64,000 bases of DNA from Cliona cf. orientalis (GCA_963930775.1 OZ005703.1:2852001-2916000), one strand, 5' to 3'; shown: positions 1 to 14,200, counted from the first letter of the stretch. Made by a program: numbers and translations. The notes: a model not told the origin generated them from the sequence alone.

Positions 1-1046
1 TGCTGTTTTTGTTTTCCAGACAAGGTTACTTTTGAAAATAGAATGCTTTCTAAAGCTTGCTGCTCGAACATTAAATTTTAGCCATGCCTATCTGCTTCTA
101 GTTTTGTTTGTCGAAGGTGTTTTTGCTCGATGGAGCACTTAATATCTATTCCATTTGTGGGCTCCCTGTTTAAGGGCAGTTTTGTACGGAGTAAGCCATT
201 TCACTATTAATCAAGACTGTAGCTATACCATAAGTTGTACGTGTGATGTCGCACGTAAACACTCTCCCTTGATCTGCCACATGGTAAGTTTATTGAATCT
301 ACTTGTAGCTCATCCATACTATCTAATTTTAGCATTATTTTAATGCCCAACATCGAGTTTGTTGAACAGTAAAACAGTTAGACACTGTTTAGTGATTTAA
401 AACAGCTAGACACTAGTTTACTCTTCTCTACATGGGTAACTATGTAGCTATATGATTTAGAAGACCTCGGGACTCGGTGGAATCCTTACTTTGCCCGGAA
501 TTCTACAAATTGGAGCCTTTCTGTCTTCTAAATCATACAAAAGCCTCCAAAACAGTTTCATACTATTATCCAGCAGGGTTATATCTATAGGGGGCAGGGG
601 GAAAGTTTCCCCCCAAAGCACCCAGATTCTCCTCCAGAAGAAGAGTAGCTAAGAGAAAAAGAGAGAGGGAGGATGTGGGGAATGTATGCTATTTGAGTGC
701 TATGATAATACATATAAATAGCATTCCTCTAAAGAGTATAGTATCTGGCACCTAAAACCCACATATACCTATTATTAATAATGGTTTGGAAGAGGGGACT
801 GTACATGAAAGTGCCATGCCCCCTTCCACCCCAAACCTAAAGTTCTAGATGGAACCCCGTCCAGGTGCATGTATGCACAGCAATATAACATATGGATATC
901 TAAATTAATATTTAATGGTATATAGCCAAGGATTATAAACTGCCCTTGTTCTTTGGCACTGTCCTGGTGCTGCACCATAACTATAATATTGGTCTTGAAC
1001 AATGCCTATATACATGACATTGTATACACTAACTATATTATATCAG
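1..1046. other. Intronic sequence upstream of the first visible ankyrin exon (copy A)
   Basis: No coding exon is recognisable. The stretch from about 60 to 1046 is a diverged duplicate of about 36040-36730, with shared blocks such as ttttagccatgcct and gatttagaagacctc. By that comparison about 285 bases near 578-861, rich in runs of C and G, are present only here and are flanked by tccag on both sides, which looks like an insertion with a short target duplication. The 5' exons of this gene lie outside the window. Confidence 0.6.
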
Positions 1047-3519
1047 GAGGGCAGGACGGCCCTACTAGTAGCTTGCTGGAGAGAACACTATGATATCGTC
1101 CACCAACTTCTAGTAGCTGGTGCTAGCCCTAATGCACAGGACCAGGTGAGGGGATGTGATATTCCTGCTGACTCACTACAATAATTATTTCTATTCCCAA
1201 TAATATACTGTAATAGGAGGGTCTGACTGCATTGATCATTGCAACACAAAAAGCCCGTTCAGATATCATCACTACCCTGATGGATGCAAATGCAGATGCA
1301 AATATCACAGAAAAGGTTAGTTGTGTGAAGGACCTTGTGTCCGAAACATACTGCGTTGATGATAATTGTTGAACTACATTACGTCCAGAGTCCCAATTAG
1401 AAACAAAGAATTCGGCTCTCGCTATGATGAAATTATGATGAAATGATGATGAAACCTATGATGAAATATATGATGAAACTTATGATGTAATTCCTGTGAA
1501 ACTGTTTCAAAATGTTTAGCGCGCATGAAAGGTTGTTGGGACCCAGAATTCGAACCTAGCGTAGAAGACATCGTGGACTATCGATGAGATATGGCGATTT
1601 TCTCGGTTCGCTTTCTTTGGCGAGCTCGCACTCGGGGGGATTTCCCTATTCAGTCGAGCACATGGCGGGTGAAGGTCAACCGGCTCAAGCCGCGCGCCCC
1701 AATATTGTACGCGTATACGGAGCATGCGCAGTTTGTCGATGTGTCCTAGTTCAAATTTATGGCGGCGTATTCATGAGGGACTCTGGACGTAGTCTCTAAG
1801 TTGTTCATTATCTCCCCAGTAGCAATTTACTTTTCTGTGGTTATGAGGTAATTGTAGTGTAATCTATGATGAAATTATGATGCAACCTATGAGGTAATTA
1901 TGAAAAAATCCAGGGCCTCGCTGGAGCCTTTCTGGGACTTGAAAATCACTAATATATGTAGAGTGTCTTACGTGTGTATCCAGCGAATACATTACAAGCT
2001 GAGCGCTACTTTCTCTGAGAAGTACTGTTGGTTGAACTTCACATGTTTTCTTGGCTTATGTAATGCCGTGGATAAATAAAGCTAGCCTTACGCTATATAT
2101 AGCACGCATCATTGTCACAAGGGGCTGGCCCGCGCGCGACTGCAGCAGCGTGACCAATCTGAAGTTCGGAAGGAATACTGTGCTGTCGAGTTCGTCTCTG
2201 TTGTTGAAGCATCGAAACTTGTCGCTATCAAGGTTGAGAGTTGATCTTAGACGCCATCTCCATGATTTCTGGGACGAGCATCGATCGATGTGTACGCATT
2301 CTATTGACGACCCTTTACCACATGCATCATTACACTATGCAGCTACTGGGGAGATGGTCAAGGGTTCATTAAAGATAAAAGTCTTACTACAGTGTAGTCC
2401 ACTTAATTCAAATCCGCTTAAGACGAATTTTCGTCTGATTAAAATTCTTTCAGATGCCCTACATAGAGCTAATAAATAAATTTGAACTGGTCTTTTCGCT
2501 TAATTAGAAAAATTACAGCCAGCTTTAGCATACAAAAGTACACATATTTATATAAAAACAGAAAGTAGATCACATGGAGATCACTACAATCCTTAAGATA
2601 TGAAACTAGCTATAAGTATTTGTTACCTAAATCATTCTCAGAACAATTCTAAAGCTTCATACGTGGCTGAATGCTCCACTAATAAGCATTGTAGGGTCTC
2701 AGTACGTTTATATGGATCTCTGCAATTCAGATTTTCGTTTAATTCAAATATTTTCTCATGGATTTTGAGATTCGATTTAAGTGAACTGCACTGTACTTCG
2801 TTATTGCATTGCTATTATTTGTGCATAGACCTATGGGTGGAGTGCAGTGTTTTTCGCGGCGAAGTCAGGGACTCTCAACATTGTCAGGCAGTTGATTTCC
2901 AGAGGAGCTTTGATAGAACTCAAAGATAAGGTAATGTGGACATTGGTGCTGACCTGACTTGTTGTATTATTATCATAATGATCATTGTGATGACTGTTTG
3001 TCTTGTGATCTGTTGTTGTATGATAATCATTCACCTCTCCTTTCAGAGTGGGCTGACAGCTTACGACGTTGCAAAGGTATCTGGTCATCAATCTGTGTGT
3101 GATGAACTGCAGCGTCACTCCAACGAGAAGACAAAGACGGAAATAACCAAGGTCAGGATCCATTTGAGGTGCTTGTAGCTAATTGTATAAGGCCATTAAT
3201 TTTATTTCAGCTTCCATTGTACACTAGTCTTTCTATGTTAGCTAGTCAGTGTAGTGAATAATCTTATGCTGCACTAGTTAGCTACTCACCACTAAAATTA
3301 ATTGTTTATTCCCTCTAGGATCAAAAGGAGCAAGTACAGACGTCTTCCACTCAGTTTATGAAGATTTTCGATTTTCTGGAGAAGTCTCTTCTGAGGGGGC
3401 GTACTGAAAAGAGGAGAAAGCTTCTGTCCCGGCGAGACTTAACGACAGGGACCTCCTCCAATATCGTAGAGTCTAGACAGTCACGTGTTATAGTACTGAC
3501 TGATGAGCCTCGCAGATGA
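1047..3519 (+). CDS. 3' end of an ankyrin-repeat gene (paralogue A; 5' part off-window)
   Basis: Five coding exons can be joined in frame: 1047-1145, 1217-1315, 2829-2930, 3047-3151 and 3319-3519, all bounded by AG and GT and all in phase 0. The first four each encode one ankyrin repeat (for example EGRTALLVACWREHYDIVHQ and SGLTAYDVAKVSGHQSV). The last encodes a 66-residue polar tail with a basic patch (RTEKRRKLLSRR) ending at TGA. Ankyrin repeats are protein-binding scaffolds; no catalytic domain is visible. Every exon has a close counterpart at 36731-38233 in paralogue B, so the N-terminal half probably resembles that gene's death domain plus helical domain, but this cannot be seen here. 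I am confident of the exon calls but not of any partner or pathway. Confidence 0.85.
1382..1789. mobile_element. Miniature inverted-repeat element, TA target site
   Basis: 13-bp perfect terminal inverted repeats CGTCCAGAGTCCC / GGGACTCTGGACG are flanked by TA on both sides, about 408 bp apart. There is no coding capacity. The sequence is missing at the matching position of the paralogous intron (37000-37550). TA duplication and size fit a non-autonomous Tc1/mariner-type element. Confidence 0.75.
1790..2828. other. Intron of copy A, non-coding
   Basis: About 1 kb that is absent or unalignable in the copy B intron. Around 1911-1990 it shares a block (cagggcctcg... ccagcgaata) with about 5545-5612, so that is an interspersed repeat. 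The open stretches here have no recognisable protein features and are judged chance. Confidence 0.5.
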
Positions 3520-4921
3520 AAGTGAGCTCTTGCTTCATGGCATTGTGTTATTGTTGTGTTGGATTCTCTGTCATTAATTGTTATCGTTCTTATTATTAAT
3601 GTTCACAGTAGTGTATTTTTATCATGCAGTATTAAATTTTATGAGTTACCTAATTTGTATTATTCAATGGGTCATAATAATTATTATGACAATATCATTG
3701 TTTGTAGTAACTGTTAATTATTGTACTATCAGTGGCAAATTACTGCATGCTATAGCTATCTTGGAATGATTCTGATACTATTAAAATTTAATATTTAATA
3801 TGGACCAATAATATTATTATTATGCATGCTGTCTGAGTCTTTAGTGTAGATGTGTCAGTAAAGGGAGCGGGCTTTCATAAACAAAATTATTGCTGATGTT
3901 GTACGTTGAGAACCATAACGACAGCTATACGTATACCCACTGGAGCATACACACAGGTTAGCTATACATGTACATGTATATAGCTATATACAAAACTTAG
4001 ATTAATGATGTAGGCCTAATGCAAAATACAGTACAGGTACTGCAGGTGGCCGGTGTGTCAATAATTGAATCTGGGGTGCATGCATGATGAGGATCGAGTT
4101 TGAGGATGTCATGAGTTTCACCCAACCCTGATCTGATGAAGCATGACCATCGTACACTGTCAGTATGGCCAACTTTGGACCCAACACGAAATTAATGGAT
4201 CTTAAATTTGTTCTTCATCACTGTTGTACCCACTGTACGCGGTGTGGAACTGTTCAGTATTGTTTGGATTGCACCCACCCCCTTCCCTTACTGTGCTTAC
4301 AGTTGTCGACGTCCACCCAGCCTGTATGCAGGTTCGATTTTGTAGCAATGGCTTCTTGAGATGCCTAAATAAGAAGTACAGCACTGAGAATGCTATATAG
4401 CTAAGCTCACTTCAACTCTCATGCTCTCCTTCTCCCCCTCACCACACCTGGCTCTTTCTCTCTCTCACCGGGTCTATATTATGGATGAATGACTCCAAAT
4501 TTTCGCGTTAGCGTGACAGGGTTTGGGTTTCGGGGACCTGTTAGTATTTTCGCGAGTCGTTCTTCCACATTGATCCCTCTCACCAGCCGTGGCTTGATAA
4601 CAAGCACACAATAATAATATTATTATTATCTTGGTTGTGTTGTGAAAGGCATGGATTTCTGTCAGCTCATCAGTGAAGCAAAGACTCATCCAAAAACAGA
4701 CAAACCTTATGATGATGTGTAAATCATGAACATCACTCTGAAGCAACATTAATTTTCTAGCATTAATTATTTTTTCACAGGAGCGCAAAAATTCGATCAC
4801 TATGGTGTGTTCCTGGTGTGACGCACCCATTTATGGTAAAAACGTAGTTATTTTGACCGGTGACCATATACATAATTATTATAGATTATATATGTTTTGA
4901 CCAACAAGGAGCCATCAAATC
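3520..4921. other. Intergenic region between copy A and the death-domain/ankyrin gene
   Basis: AT-rich sequence without a convincing gene. It contains one recognisable gene relic (3861-3957) and, around 4009-4022, a block similar to the sequence ahead of exon 5 of the gene at 38918-40002. The rest shows nothing I can name. Confidence 0.55.
3861..3957 (+). pseudogene. Relic of exon 4 of the Nudix-like downstream gene
   Basis: Shares the block gggagcgggctttcataaac and the following gttgagaaccataacgacag pattern with exon 4 at 39480-39567. It has extra bases that break the frame and no flanking exons 1-3. This shows that the duplicated unit originally held the ankyrin gene plus its downstream neighbour, and that the neighbour has decayed in this copy. 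Confidence 0.7.
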
Positions 4922-5231
4922 ATGGCTGAGCGTGTCTCCGTCAACGAAGCTTTGCCGCTCCTTCAAGGCGTCGTGGAATGGGAAGAGTTGGGTCTGAATT
5001 TAGGCCTTTCCGATGCCGTGATCAAGGAGATACGCATTATGATTGGCGATGTCACCATCAAGAGGATAATTATGATATCGAAGTGGATTCAGAGCGACCT
5101 CGAGGCGACGTGGTCGAAGCTTGTCAAGGCGCTGCTGAAAATGAATCCTCCTTACAAGGTCGTTGCTGCCAAAATAAGACAACAGCATGGATTGAGTCCA
5201 GAAACTAGCAAGGAGCTCGGCGGGGAAAAAT
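4922..5231 (+). CDS. Exon 1: death-fold domain
   Basis: Starts ATGGCTGAGCG and reads 103 codons before a GTAAGC donor at 5232. The pattern fits the six-helix death domain: EWEELGLNLGLS, a hydrophobic spacer, ISKWIQ, then TWSKLVKALLKM and a closing helix (KVVAAKIRQ). Death domains form homotypic complexes in apoptotic and innate immune signalling. Unspliced, the frame would run on to a stop at 5324-5326 and give a 134-residue protein; splicing is preferred because the phase matches exon 2 exactly. Confidence 0.75.
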
Positions 5232-8200
5232 GTAAGCTCCTTGCTCTGCAAGCATCTATGGTTAGCGCGAATAATAGCTATAAGCTACCGACCAACGAAT
5301 GCACGCGACTTTCTCTGGCTAGCTAGTAAGTAAGACAAATGACTGGCTATAGTTACGGTTTTTATTTGCTTATTTTTATATTTTATAATTAGAAGAGGGG
5401 ACCTAATACGCGATACAAAACTACCTAGCTATGTAGGAACTTGAGCTAAAGTGCAGGGGGATAAGCACGGGGGGGGGGGGGGGGGGGCATAATTGTGGGA
5501 TTTAAGGTCTTGTGTTGTAGTCTATGACGTAATTATAAGAAAATTCAGGGCCTCGATAGAGCTCTTTTGAGGCCTACTTGAAAGTACAGATTAATTACCC
5601 CTGTCCAGCGAATATTCTGTTGCTTTTCGTATCCGACAAGTGCTGCCATAAATCATAAAATTTAATGTGCTTAATGCGTGCAATACAAGTGTGAGTGTAA
5701 ATTAGCAATTAGCATAGCCCAGGTATGAGAATGCACAATAGAATATTTTGCATATATAGAGCATTGGTGGGTATATAATTTTGCGTGACCGACGTACCAT
5801 AATAATATAATAATTATGATGATATAAAATTCATGCACAGCTAGCTATACTCTTTATGTGGGGCTTGCCCTAATTATGCTAGAGCACATGATTTCTGTAC
5901 TTTCTCTGGTTATTTTATGGGGAAAGTACAAGAAAAATGATGAAGCAAGCACATGCACAAGTAGCTATTGTCCTGGCTATAGGTATTATTTAATATTTTT
6001 ATTCTTGTGGTCTCTAAAAGCTGCATTTTATAGGGAACTGCCAAAATATGTGAATACTGTACTATTATATATAGTCTATTTTCAGCCATCAGGCACGTGC
6101 ATGTCCAGATGTAACTTTCTGGGAATGCAAAAGTACTAGCCACACCCAGTATCATAAACATCACATTAAAGGTAGGTGCAGTAGTGGTCAACGAAAGTTT
6201 CCACTCCTTTTTGTTTCAACGATCATAGAATTAACGGTGGTACACCACCATTCTATGATCGTTAAAACAAAAAATATAGTTACACCACCATTCTATGATC
6301 GTTGAAACAAAAAGGAGTGGAAAAACAACTATCACCTTTTCATCAGGACATATTATGACCTGATGAAAAGGTGATAGTTGTTTTTATGGCAGGTGAGAAT
6401 GTTTATACATCTACCTGGCAAGTGATAACACACAAAATGATAGCCTGAGTCTACTACTGTAACATTAGAAGTACAATGTCATGTACGAGGGTTTATTATG
6501 CTTAGCTTACTACTCAAAAGCTTGTTTTTTTTCAATGTGGCATTGGAAATAGTCAATCAGTGTAAAACCTCAAATAACGGCCGGGGTTTGTGCCAAGGCT
6601 CATAACTAGCATTAATTTTGGAACATCCCCTGAAGCTGATTCAAAGCTCTACACGATGGTGGTTCCTTCTTTTACAACCAGAACTAGTTTTAGAATGAAA
6701 ATCTCTTCCAATTTCTAGCGGCAAGCCCAAGAAGCTCACGGAGTCGCTCTTCATTAAATTTTATCGTCCACGATCATCTATCATCAGTTCGCCATACATT
6801 TTCCTATTCACAATCATCGGCCATCAGTGAAAAATGACCCAGCACTCTTTACCAGAGCAAAACTATGCTTTTTAATGAGCACCACGACAATCCACACCCT
6901 TAACTACTCCTTACCAGTTTGTTTCAAATGAGTCAAATTTTAACAGTCAACATTATTATTGAGAAATTGTAACCACACTTACATACATTTAATACTAGCA
7001 GAGAGGGCATAATTTAGACTACCACTATAGTATATCATCAATATCCTCATCATCCATGCAATCCTCATGGATCCATCTAGCACAGCTGCACTCCAGCCAC
7101 TGTCTTCCAATAGCTATCAACATCCTCTATGTAGGCACCATAGCACACACAGCAAACCTCAGTGTTTATCGTTTCATCCACGCTGGCACACGTTTTCATG
7201 ATACCACTGTCAGCTTGTCTCGATTCTCTTCATTCCAGCCTTTTCCTTTGTCTTCTCCTTCTTGGCCTTTTCAGCCTTTTCTTTCTCTTTTTGAGCCTTC
7301 TCTGCTTGCTTCCTGGCCTTCGCTGTTTCTCTTTCAGCGAGCTTACGAGCCTTCTCTTCCACCTTTCTCTTTTGTTCTACTTCTTTTTTAATTCTCTTTC
7401 TTGCTTTCGTCGTTCCGTTTCTTCTGCCACTTGCCGCTTCTTCTCTTCGCTCTCTCTCAGTAACTGCAAATACTCACTACTTGTGAGCACACGAGCCTTA
7501 CCAGTATTAGATGCAGTTGGCATAATTACTGTAGGAAGGTTGAGTAAGTCTGAAAGGGGAGAGACTGAGTGTTTTCCTGACCTTATCAATGATGATTTTG
7601 ATGTACTTGATCTAGATCTAGGAGTAGTAAAACGAGTAGACAAGCTATTGTTCTTGGAGTGGCCAGAGGTAGAGGGAGTATACTCTCGGAGAGGCCAGAG
7701 GTGGAGGGAGGACTAATCTTAGACAAGATGGAGGTAGAGGAAGGAGTACTCTCAGAGAGGCCAGAGGTAGAGGAAGGATTACTCTTGGAGAGGTCAGAGG
7801 TCGAGGGAGGAGCACTCTTGGAGATGCCGGAGGTGGAGGGAGGAGAGCTCTTGGAGAGGACAGTTGTAGAAGAAGAAATAATATTCTCGGAGGGGTCAGA
7901 TATAGTCATCAAGGAGAGGTTCGAGGTAGAGGGAGCACTGTTGGTGGGTTTCTGCATTGTAAAGGATCAGTAAGTGCTGAAAGTTGAGATTTGTTAGCTG
8001 ATTTGGGATGATGAATCTTCAGCCATGGATGCCTCGTACTTGGGATCAAAGAGATCGTATCCTTCATCAAACTAAATAGCAAATCGCAATTCCTCCTCTA
8101 TTGAAAATACCTGCAGATCTTCACCGCTTTGTTCTGTTCCACTGGGGTCATGAAATGGGTCTTCAAGGTCATACATGTCCTGTATAAACATGTGTATGTA

Positions 8201-11200
8201 TGTTTACACATAGTTGTACATGTATGTTGATGTACCATAACAAGGAGTGAATTTTTCAGTGGTCAAATTATCACTGTTTTACACAGATAGTCCACTAATA
8301 AAGGTAAGCACAATTATACAGTAAATAATGATCATGAGTGTACACATCTACAAAAAGCCGTAAAAATTAATGGCAAAGGTTGTCTCTCTATGCTGTGAGA
8401 CCGAGCGCCTTGAAAGTTTCCCACCATACAGTATACTTAACGGTACATTTACACATGGAATATCAAGACTTAAAAGTGCTATGAGTGCGAGAGTGTGTGC
8501 ATGTTTCACTTACCATCACTCCCAGCTCTACTACAATTTCCACTGACATTAGAACCGTGGTCACCAGTGCTATCAATATGGGAGCCACTTCTGCCGGAAC
8601 CTACACCACGACCACCTGATCTGCTACTGCTGGAGCCATTGTTGTCTGAAGTACTGATACCATCGCCAGAGTCACCACTATTACCATTGCTGCCCCTTTC
8701 ACTAGAATTGCTTTCAGGGACTTCCACAGCATCTGGATTAAACGGATACACTCCTGAACCCACTGCATTAGCTGGAGTTACGGCGCATTCCTAAAGACAC
8801 TGTTGAAGTTGATCTTAGAAATACCTTTTCCAGGGTTTCTCCGATAGAAATTGTGGCATGCTCCTTGCCAATACTTCTTTAGTGGGCCAAACAAACTGCA
8901 ATCTAATGGCTGGCATTCATGCGTTGTGTGTGGTGGAAGGCAGAAAATAATTATGTTGTTATCCTGTGCATGTTGGATGGTGTTAGGCTCAAAATGAGAA
9001 CTACGGCCGTCAAAGAGGAGAAGAGGACGACGTGAAATGGCATTTGGTATGAAGTGAACCTTTAGCCAATAAAAGAAAAGCTCCTGACCCATCCATCCTT
9101 TGTTACTGACGGCATATCGTGATCAGCTTACTTCATTACGAGTCATTCAGCTGCTTTGCTGCAAAAATTATGTAACTAAGGTGGTATAATTTGGCCAGTG
9201 GCACTAGTATATCCAATTACTGTAATCAGAGACTTCTGTCCAAAAGTGCGATAGCATACTTTTTTGGCTCCTTTTTCAGCTACAACTTTAGGAGGCCGTG
9301 GTTCCAGAGGGACACCAGTCTCGTCCATGTTGTAGATTGCTTCTGGGTGACTGTCAAATTCATGCTCATCATAGACACTCTTTAAAAGGTCGTAATAAGC
9401 ACACAAATATTCATCATTTATTGCATCCATTCTTACATGAGCTGTGGAGCCTCCCGAACGCAGGCTGACGGCTGGATTTCTCAGAAGAAACTTCTCCCAC
9501 CACCCATTACTGACGGAGTTACCTTTTAGAGCTCCTTTTCGACGTAGATGTTCCTTGACTATTATTTTCCAATATCCAATATGTGCTGCTTGAAGAAGGT
9601 GACTTGCAAGCTCAGATTCTTCTTCTGTGCTTAAGTAAGGTTTTGGTCCTGATTTTGTTCCATGCTTTACTCGGCCACTCAGTCGATCCTTTAGAGTAGA
9701 CCTCGGAACTCCGTGAAGATCAGCAGCCATGTTGCCTGACAGGTCATCCCTTTGGACACTCTTTAATGCTACTGTCGTCTGTGTCTCTGTCCACTGCTTC
9801 CTTTTAGTCGTTGGTCTTCTATGTGTAGATATGTTCGTTACGGGCTTTGGTTCGAATTGACATCGCTTAAACCCCTTTTTCTTCTTGTTTGGCATATTCA
9901 GGTAGGCTAATTTTTTATACTCCTAGAATAGTCAGTAGCAAGTGGACAATGATGACAGGTAGATACAGGACTGTGATTTTAATATCCATGCTGCACATTG
10001 CCCACTAAAAATGGCAAGTAGGTTAGAAATATTACCAAGAGTATATAATAGGAAGAGAAGGGAGAGTATCCTACTCCATATACTACTGTGCAAACGCACT
10101 GCAGATAATTAAATTTGAGTGGTTGACTCAAACAAACTGTGAAACCCACCAGTACTGGTGAGTACAGTAGCTGGGTAGTACCCAAGTGGGCTGTCCTAGA
10201 CCAATTACTGGCCAACACTCACTTGACTACAAGATGATATGTGGAGTATACTACAGTTTACAAGGATATACGGATTTAATTATCCGCAGTGCGTTTGCAC
10301 AGCAGTATACAGAGTAGGATACTCTCCCTTCTCTTCCTATTATATACTCTTGATATTACATATAAAGACAAAAGGCATAAAAATACAAACTTACAGCTCT
10401 TCAAAATGTTGTAGTTAAGTCTGCTAACAGCCCACGTGGTCATCACAGTATATGGAATTCCATAAAAATAGTTCATAATAATATTATTATTGTACTTGAG
10501 TCGTGTGCGCGTAAGGCACGCCCATCAGTACACGTGCTGCCGATAATAGATGTCAGCCGATATTTGAGGTTTTACGCTATTAATAGGAACTATGTCATAT
10601 TATACATCTATATGACATACGTTTGGCATTTTTAAAGTTAATTGCTAGCTAGGTGCCATCCCCAAATTGATACCTCATCAAGGAGGACCTTGAAAATAAT
10701 CTCATCATGTGAGAAATATGGTAATTATTGTCATCATGCTACAGATGCAACGATGCGCAGTTCTAATAAGGAAGAGATCAAAGGGCACTTCTCAACACTA
10801 TTAACTGATGTGCGCAAGGCTCTGCAGTCTCATAATGTTAGTATGGCTGATCTACTTGAGTACATAAAGCATTTTTTTGAAGTCGACGAGTGTTTTGCAA
10901 ATGTGACAACCATCAGTGACACGTTCACTGCCGTTACTGTCAATGGCCTATGGAGCTACCTTCACTACAGCCCTCTCGAGAAGCTCACCAAGCGATTCTT
11001 GCGAAATGATACTGAGATTAAGCAGCTGATAGCGGAGTACAAATCCCAGCTGACTGGCTACCAACTGACAACAGAGCTCATCGACTATATCAAGGAGAAA
11101 AAGTTGCAAGTCGATGATGACACGGACCAGGCAACCCAGTTCACCGCGGAGCACTACAAGAGGATCAAGGTTGTCATTCAGCTGGATCGTAAGGTCTCAG

Positions 11201-14200
11201 ACCTCTCCCTCATGTATGTCCAAGAATTGTGGAGCTCCTTTGCTGAGGAATTCAACATTCCATCACTGACGGCTATCGTTGAGCACATTGCTCCTGGTAG
11301 TCTGGAGATAATATGGCGTGTCCCACCTCATGAGGCAGAGCTAATAAGACCTAGTGCTAGGTTCTCAAGGCAACACAAGATCACTCTCATTACCATAGAT
11401 GACCACATCATCTATAATGAGAAACAAATGGTGAGTATCACATCGCAATCATAATTATTGAATCTAGCAACACTATAGTTATTTAATTCAGGTGGAGTAT
11501 GAAAGGAGATTTCTGGTGCTGTGTAAAGAGCGTACTACCAGCATTGACAGCGTCACTGGTCTGCTCCAACTGGGAGTGGATCCCAACATTCACGACAAGG
11601 TGTGCTATAGTCCTGCGTGATAATAGTATTATAGCTAATGGGTAAGAAAATTTTCCATACATGTAAGTACTACATGTAGATGAACCAAACTCATTAGTAT
11701 GGGCACTCCATTCAAATACCATGTTAATTTCTTTTAAAAAATCTACTTGCTAATTATTCACAAGACTACATAGAACCATCTAAAAGCATTAGCTAATAGA
11801 AGTTACTCTGAATTGGTACTGTTCTCTGTAGGATGGTGATCATCCATTGTGGTATGCAAGTGCTGACGGCAGAGAAGACTTAGTGCCGTTGTTTATGGAC
11901 CATGGTGCTGCTGTTGACCTGCAAACTAACGTAAGAGAAATAGATTGTTATAATAATTATTGTCCCATATGAACGAAATACAAGTCCCCATTGCCAGACA
12001 TGCACATGTACATATCATAATAATGTGAACGTCTATCACTTCTTTCACCCCATGCACGTGCAATCATGCATGCAGGATGAAATTGGTGAAACAGCCCTAC
12101 ACACCGCCAGCAGATACGGTCATGTCAATGTCATCACTGCTTTAGTGGAAAAGGGAGCAAATGTCAACTGCCTAACCAAGGTGGGTGGAGTCCACAGTAG
12201 TATAGTGGAAGATGAAATGCTCAGTTTATAGCTAGATGAGGCTTACACTGTATGTGGATGATGGAGTACAAGGTGGACGGAGCTTCCACGGGTAATGTAT
12301 TATTATGTGGGCAGTCCATGCAGTGAGGGTGGGTGGAGCATAGCATTGTTGTGGACACACTTATAGACACAACACCAATTGCTTTAGCTACACGGCATTT
12401 GAATTACTATAGGTACACAGTCACTGATGGAGTTGACAACATGACTATAATACACTTTGTTCATGTGGTGGATGATTATCCTTGATGTGTGTCTCTGATA
12501 CAGACTGGAGTGACCCCACTCAAATATGCCAGTGATGAGGGATCTGTTAAGGCAGTGCATCTGTTGCTGGACAGGGGAGCTGATATTAACCAGGTACTGT
12601 ACTACAGAGTTCCTGCATGCTCATCTGACATCCAGACATAGTGAGAGAGCGTCATACACATATATAATCTTTGGAAATAGTGTCATGGATAATATAGGGT
12701 ATAGGTGCATAGAGTTGAGAGAGCACAAGTTTTGAGAGTGGTTATCTGTTTGCATTTGTAATATCAGCATTGGTAACTCCCACTCAATATCTGCACCATA
12801 ATTTATTGTTAGTTGTGAAGCACTACTGTAACGATTGTCTTGTTCATGTGGTATAGAGATACATCCATATATATGGTCTTCTAATAAATGACCAACACAA
12901 CCTCATGTAAGTATTATTATGTTCACTGTGTAATTATTCTCCAGGGAGAGTCGACGCCCCTGTGGGGAGCCAGCCGAGAAGGGAGGTTGGATACTGTTGA
13001 GGCTCTTCTTGATCGAGGTGCAGAGGTCAACCAGAGATCTGATGTGAGAACCGTAATAATATTATCATGTTGCTGCTAAGTAGCCGTGTACATGTGCTGG
13101 GGATAGACAGAGCCTATTGACCTGAGTGGTACTGAAATCACATTAAAATGTCTAACATAAATGGTAGAGAGTATTTTCCTCAAAGACAAGTGTAGTTCTT
13201 GATCTGTCTCTCTCCATTAACCTTTTCATCCCTATATACAGATACATGTATACTGGCTAACTGCTAACTTTGCATGTGTTTTATTACATGTATATGTGTA
13301 TTATATATAGTTTGTTGCAAAGAAACCTCTGATAAAGTAAATAATCATCAGATATAAAATTATGGTAGAGAGCATCGGGTTAGGTACCATATAGCGGGAA
13401 ATTTTCGAGGGAGAAAACTTTCTCGGATCGGTAGGAAAGGGGCATTTCGCGGAGAAAACTTTCGCGGAATGTTAAAACTTGTCGCATAATGGGTGTGACA
13501 TGCCTAGAATTTCCTGGAGAAAAATTTGGCGGCTGGCGGAAAAATCGCGAAATTCGTGAAATTTTTCTCCCTCGAAAATTTCCTGATATACGGTATCATA
13601 CCAAGAGGTCACTGTTGTCAGAAGGTTGGAAATGACGATTTTAGATTCTAAGCACTTAATTAAAGGTGTTTTATCATGATAGATTATTACAAAGTCTATT
13701 TTGCATGTGACATAATAGCACCAAAAATGAAATCGTGTATAGGGTTTCGATCAATGTGTGTAGAATGTGATCATAAAATTAGTGATATCCAATAAAGGAA
13801 GTATACGAATTGGAATTGGAACCTTCTAGCCGGTGTTGAAAGGTACAAGATCTATCTGGGGTTGAGCACTGAGACAAAGAAATATGCGGTGGTACGTAGC
13901 TATACTGTAACAGTGGATATCATCTAGCTAGATTTGCTGTGTACAAATTAGTACTTATCTGAGGCTCACAGCTAGAACAGCAGTGCCAAACAAGATTAGC
14001 TCAAGCAGCAGACAGAAATACTGGTCTAGCGGACTATTGATTTGTCCCTGCAGGGATCCTAGTACACTGTAAAAACAAGTGTGTTACCGTAACACGCATG
14101 TACCGTGTAGCATGTGTGCTAAATGGTGCGACGTGTGTTAAATTAGCATACTAGCACCTACACGTGTGCTACTATTGCACGCAAAACACTATTTAACATG

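Larger units (their letters stand above)
6565..10572 (-). mobile_element. pogo/Tigger-type DNA transposon, TA target site
   Basis: 17-bp terminal inverted repeats AAACCTCAAATAACGGC (6565-6581) and the inverse of AAACCTCAAATATCGGC (10556-10572) differ at one position and are flanked by TA on each side. The 4.0 kb between them carries a decayed minus-strand transposase of the pogo/Tigger kind. The element lies in intron 1 of the death-domain/ankyrin gene, opposite to its direction. A foldback repeat (10037-10351) is nested near the transposase 5' side. Confidence 0.88.

Noticed and set aside
2051-2479. 142-codon open frame in the copy A intron
   Set aside because: Composition is not protein-like, no domain is recognised, and it lies in an intron absent from the paralogue.
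7162-7716. Plus-strand open frame rich in Leu/Ser/Phe
   Set aside because: Antisense of the Lys/Glu-rich coiled coil and Ser-rich C-terminus of the Tigger transposase.
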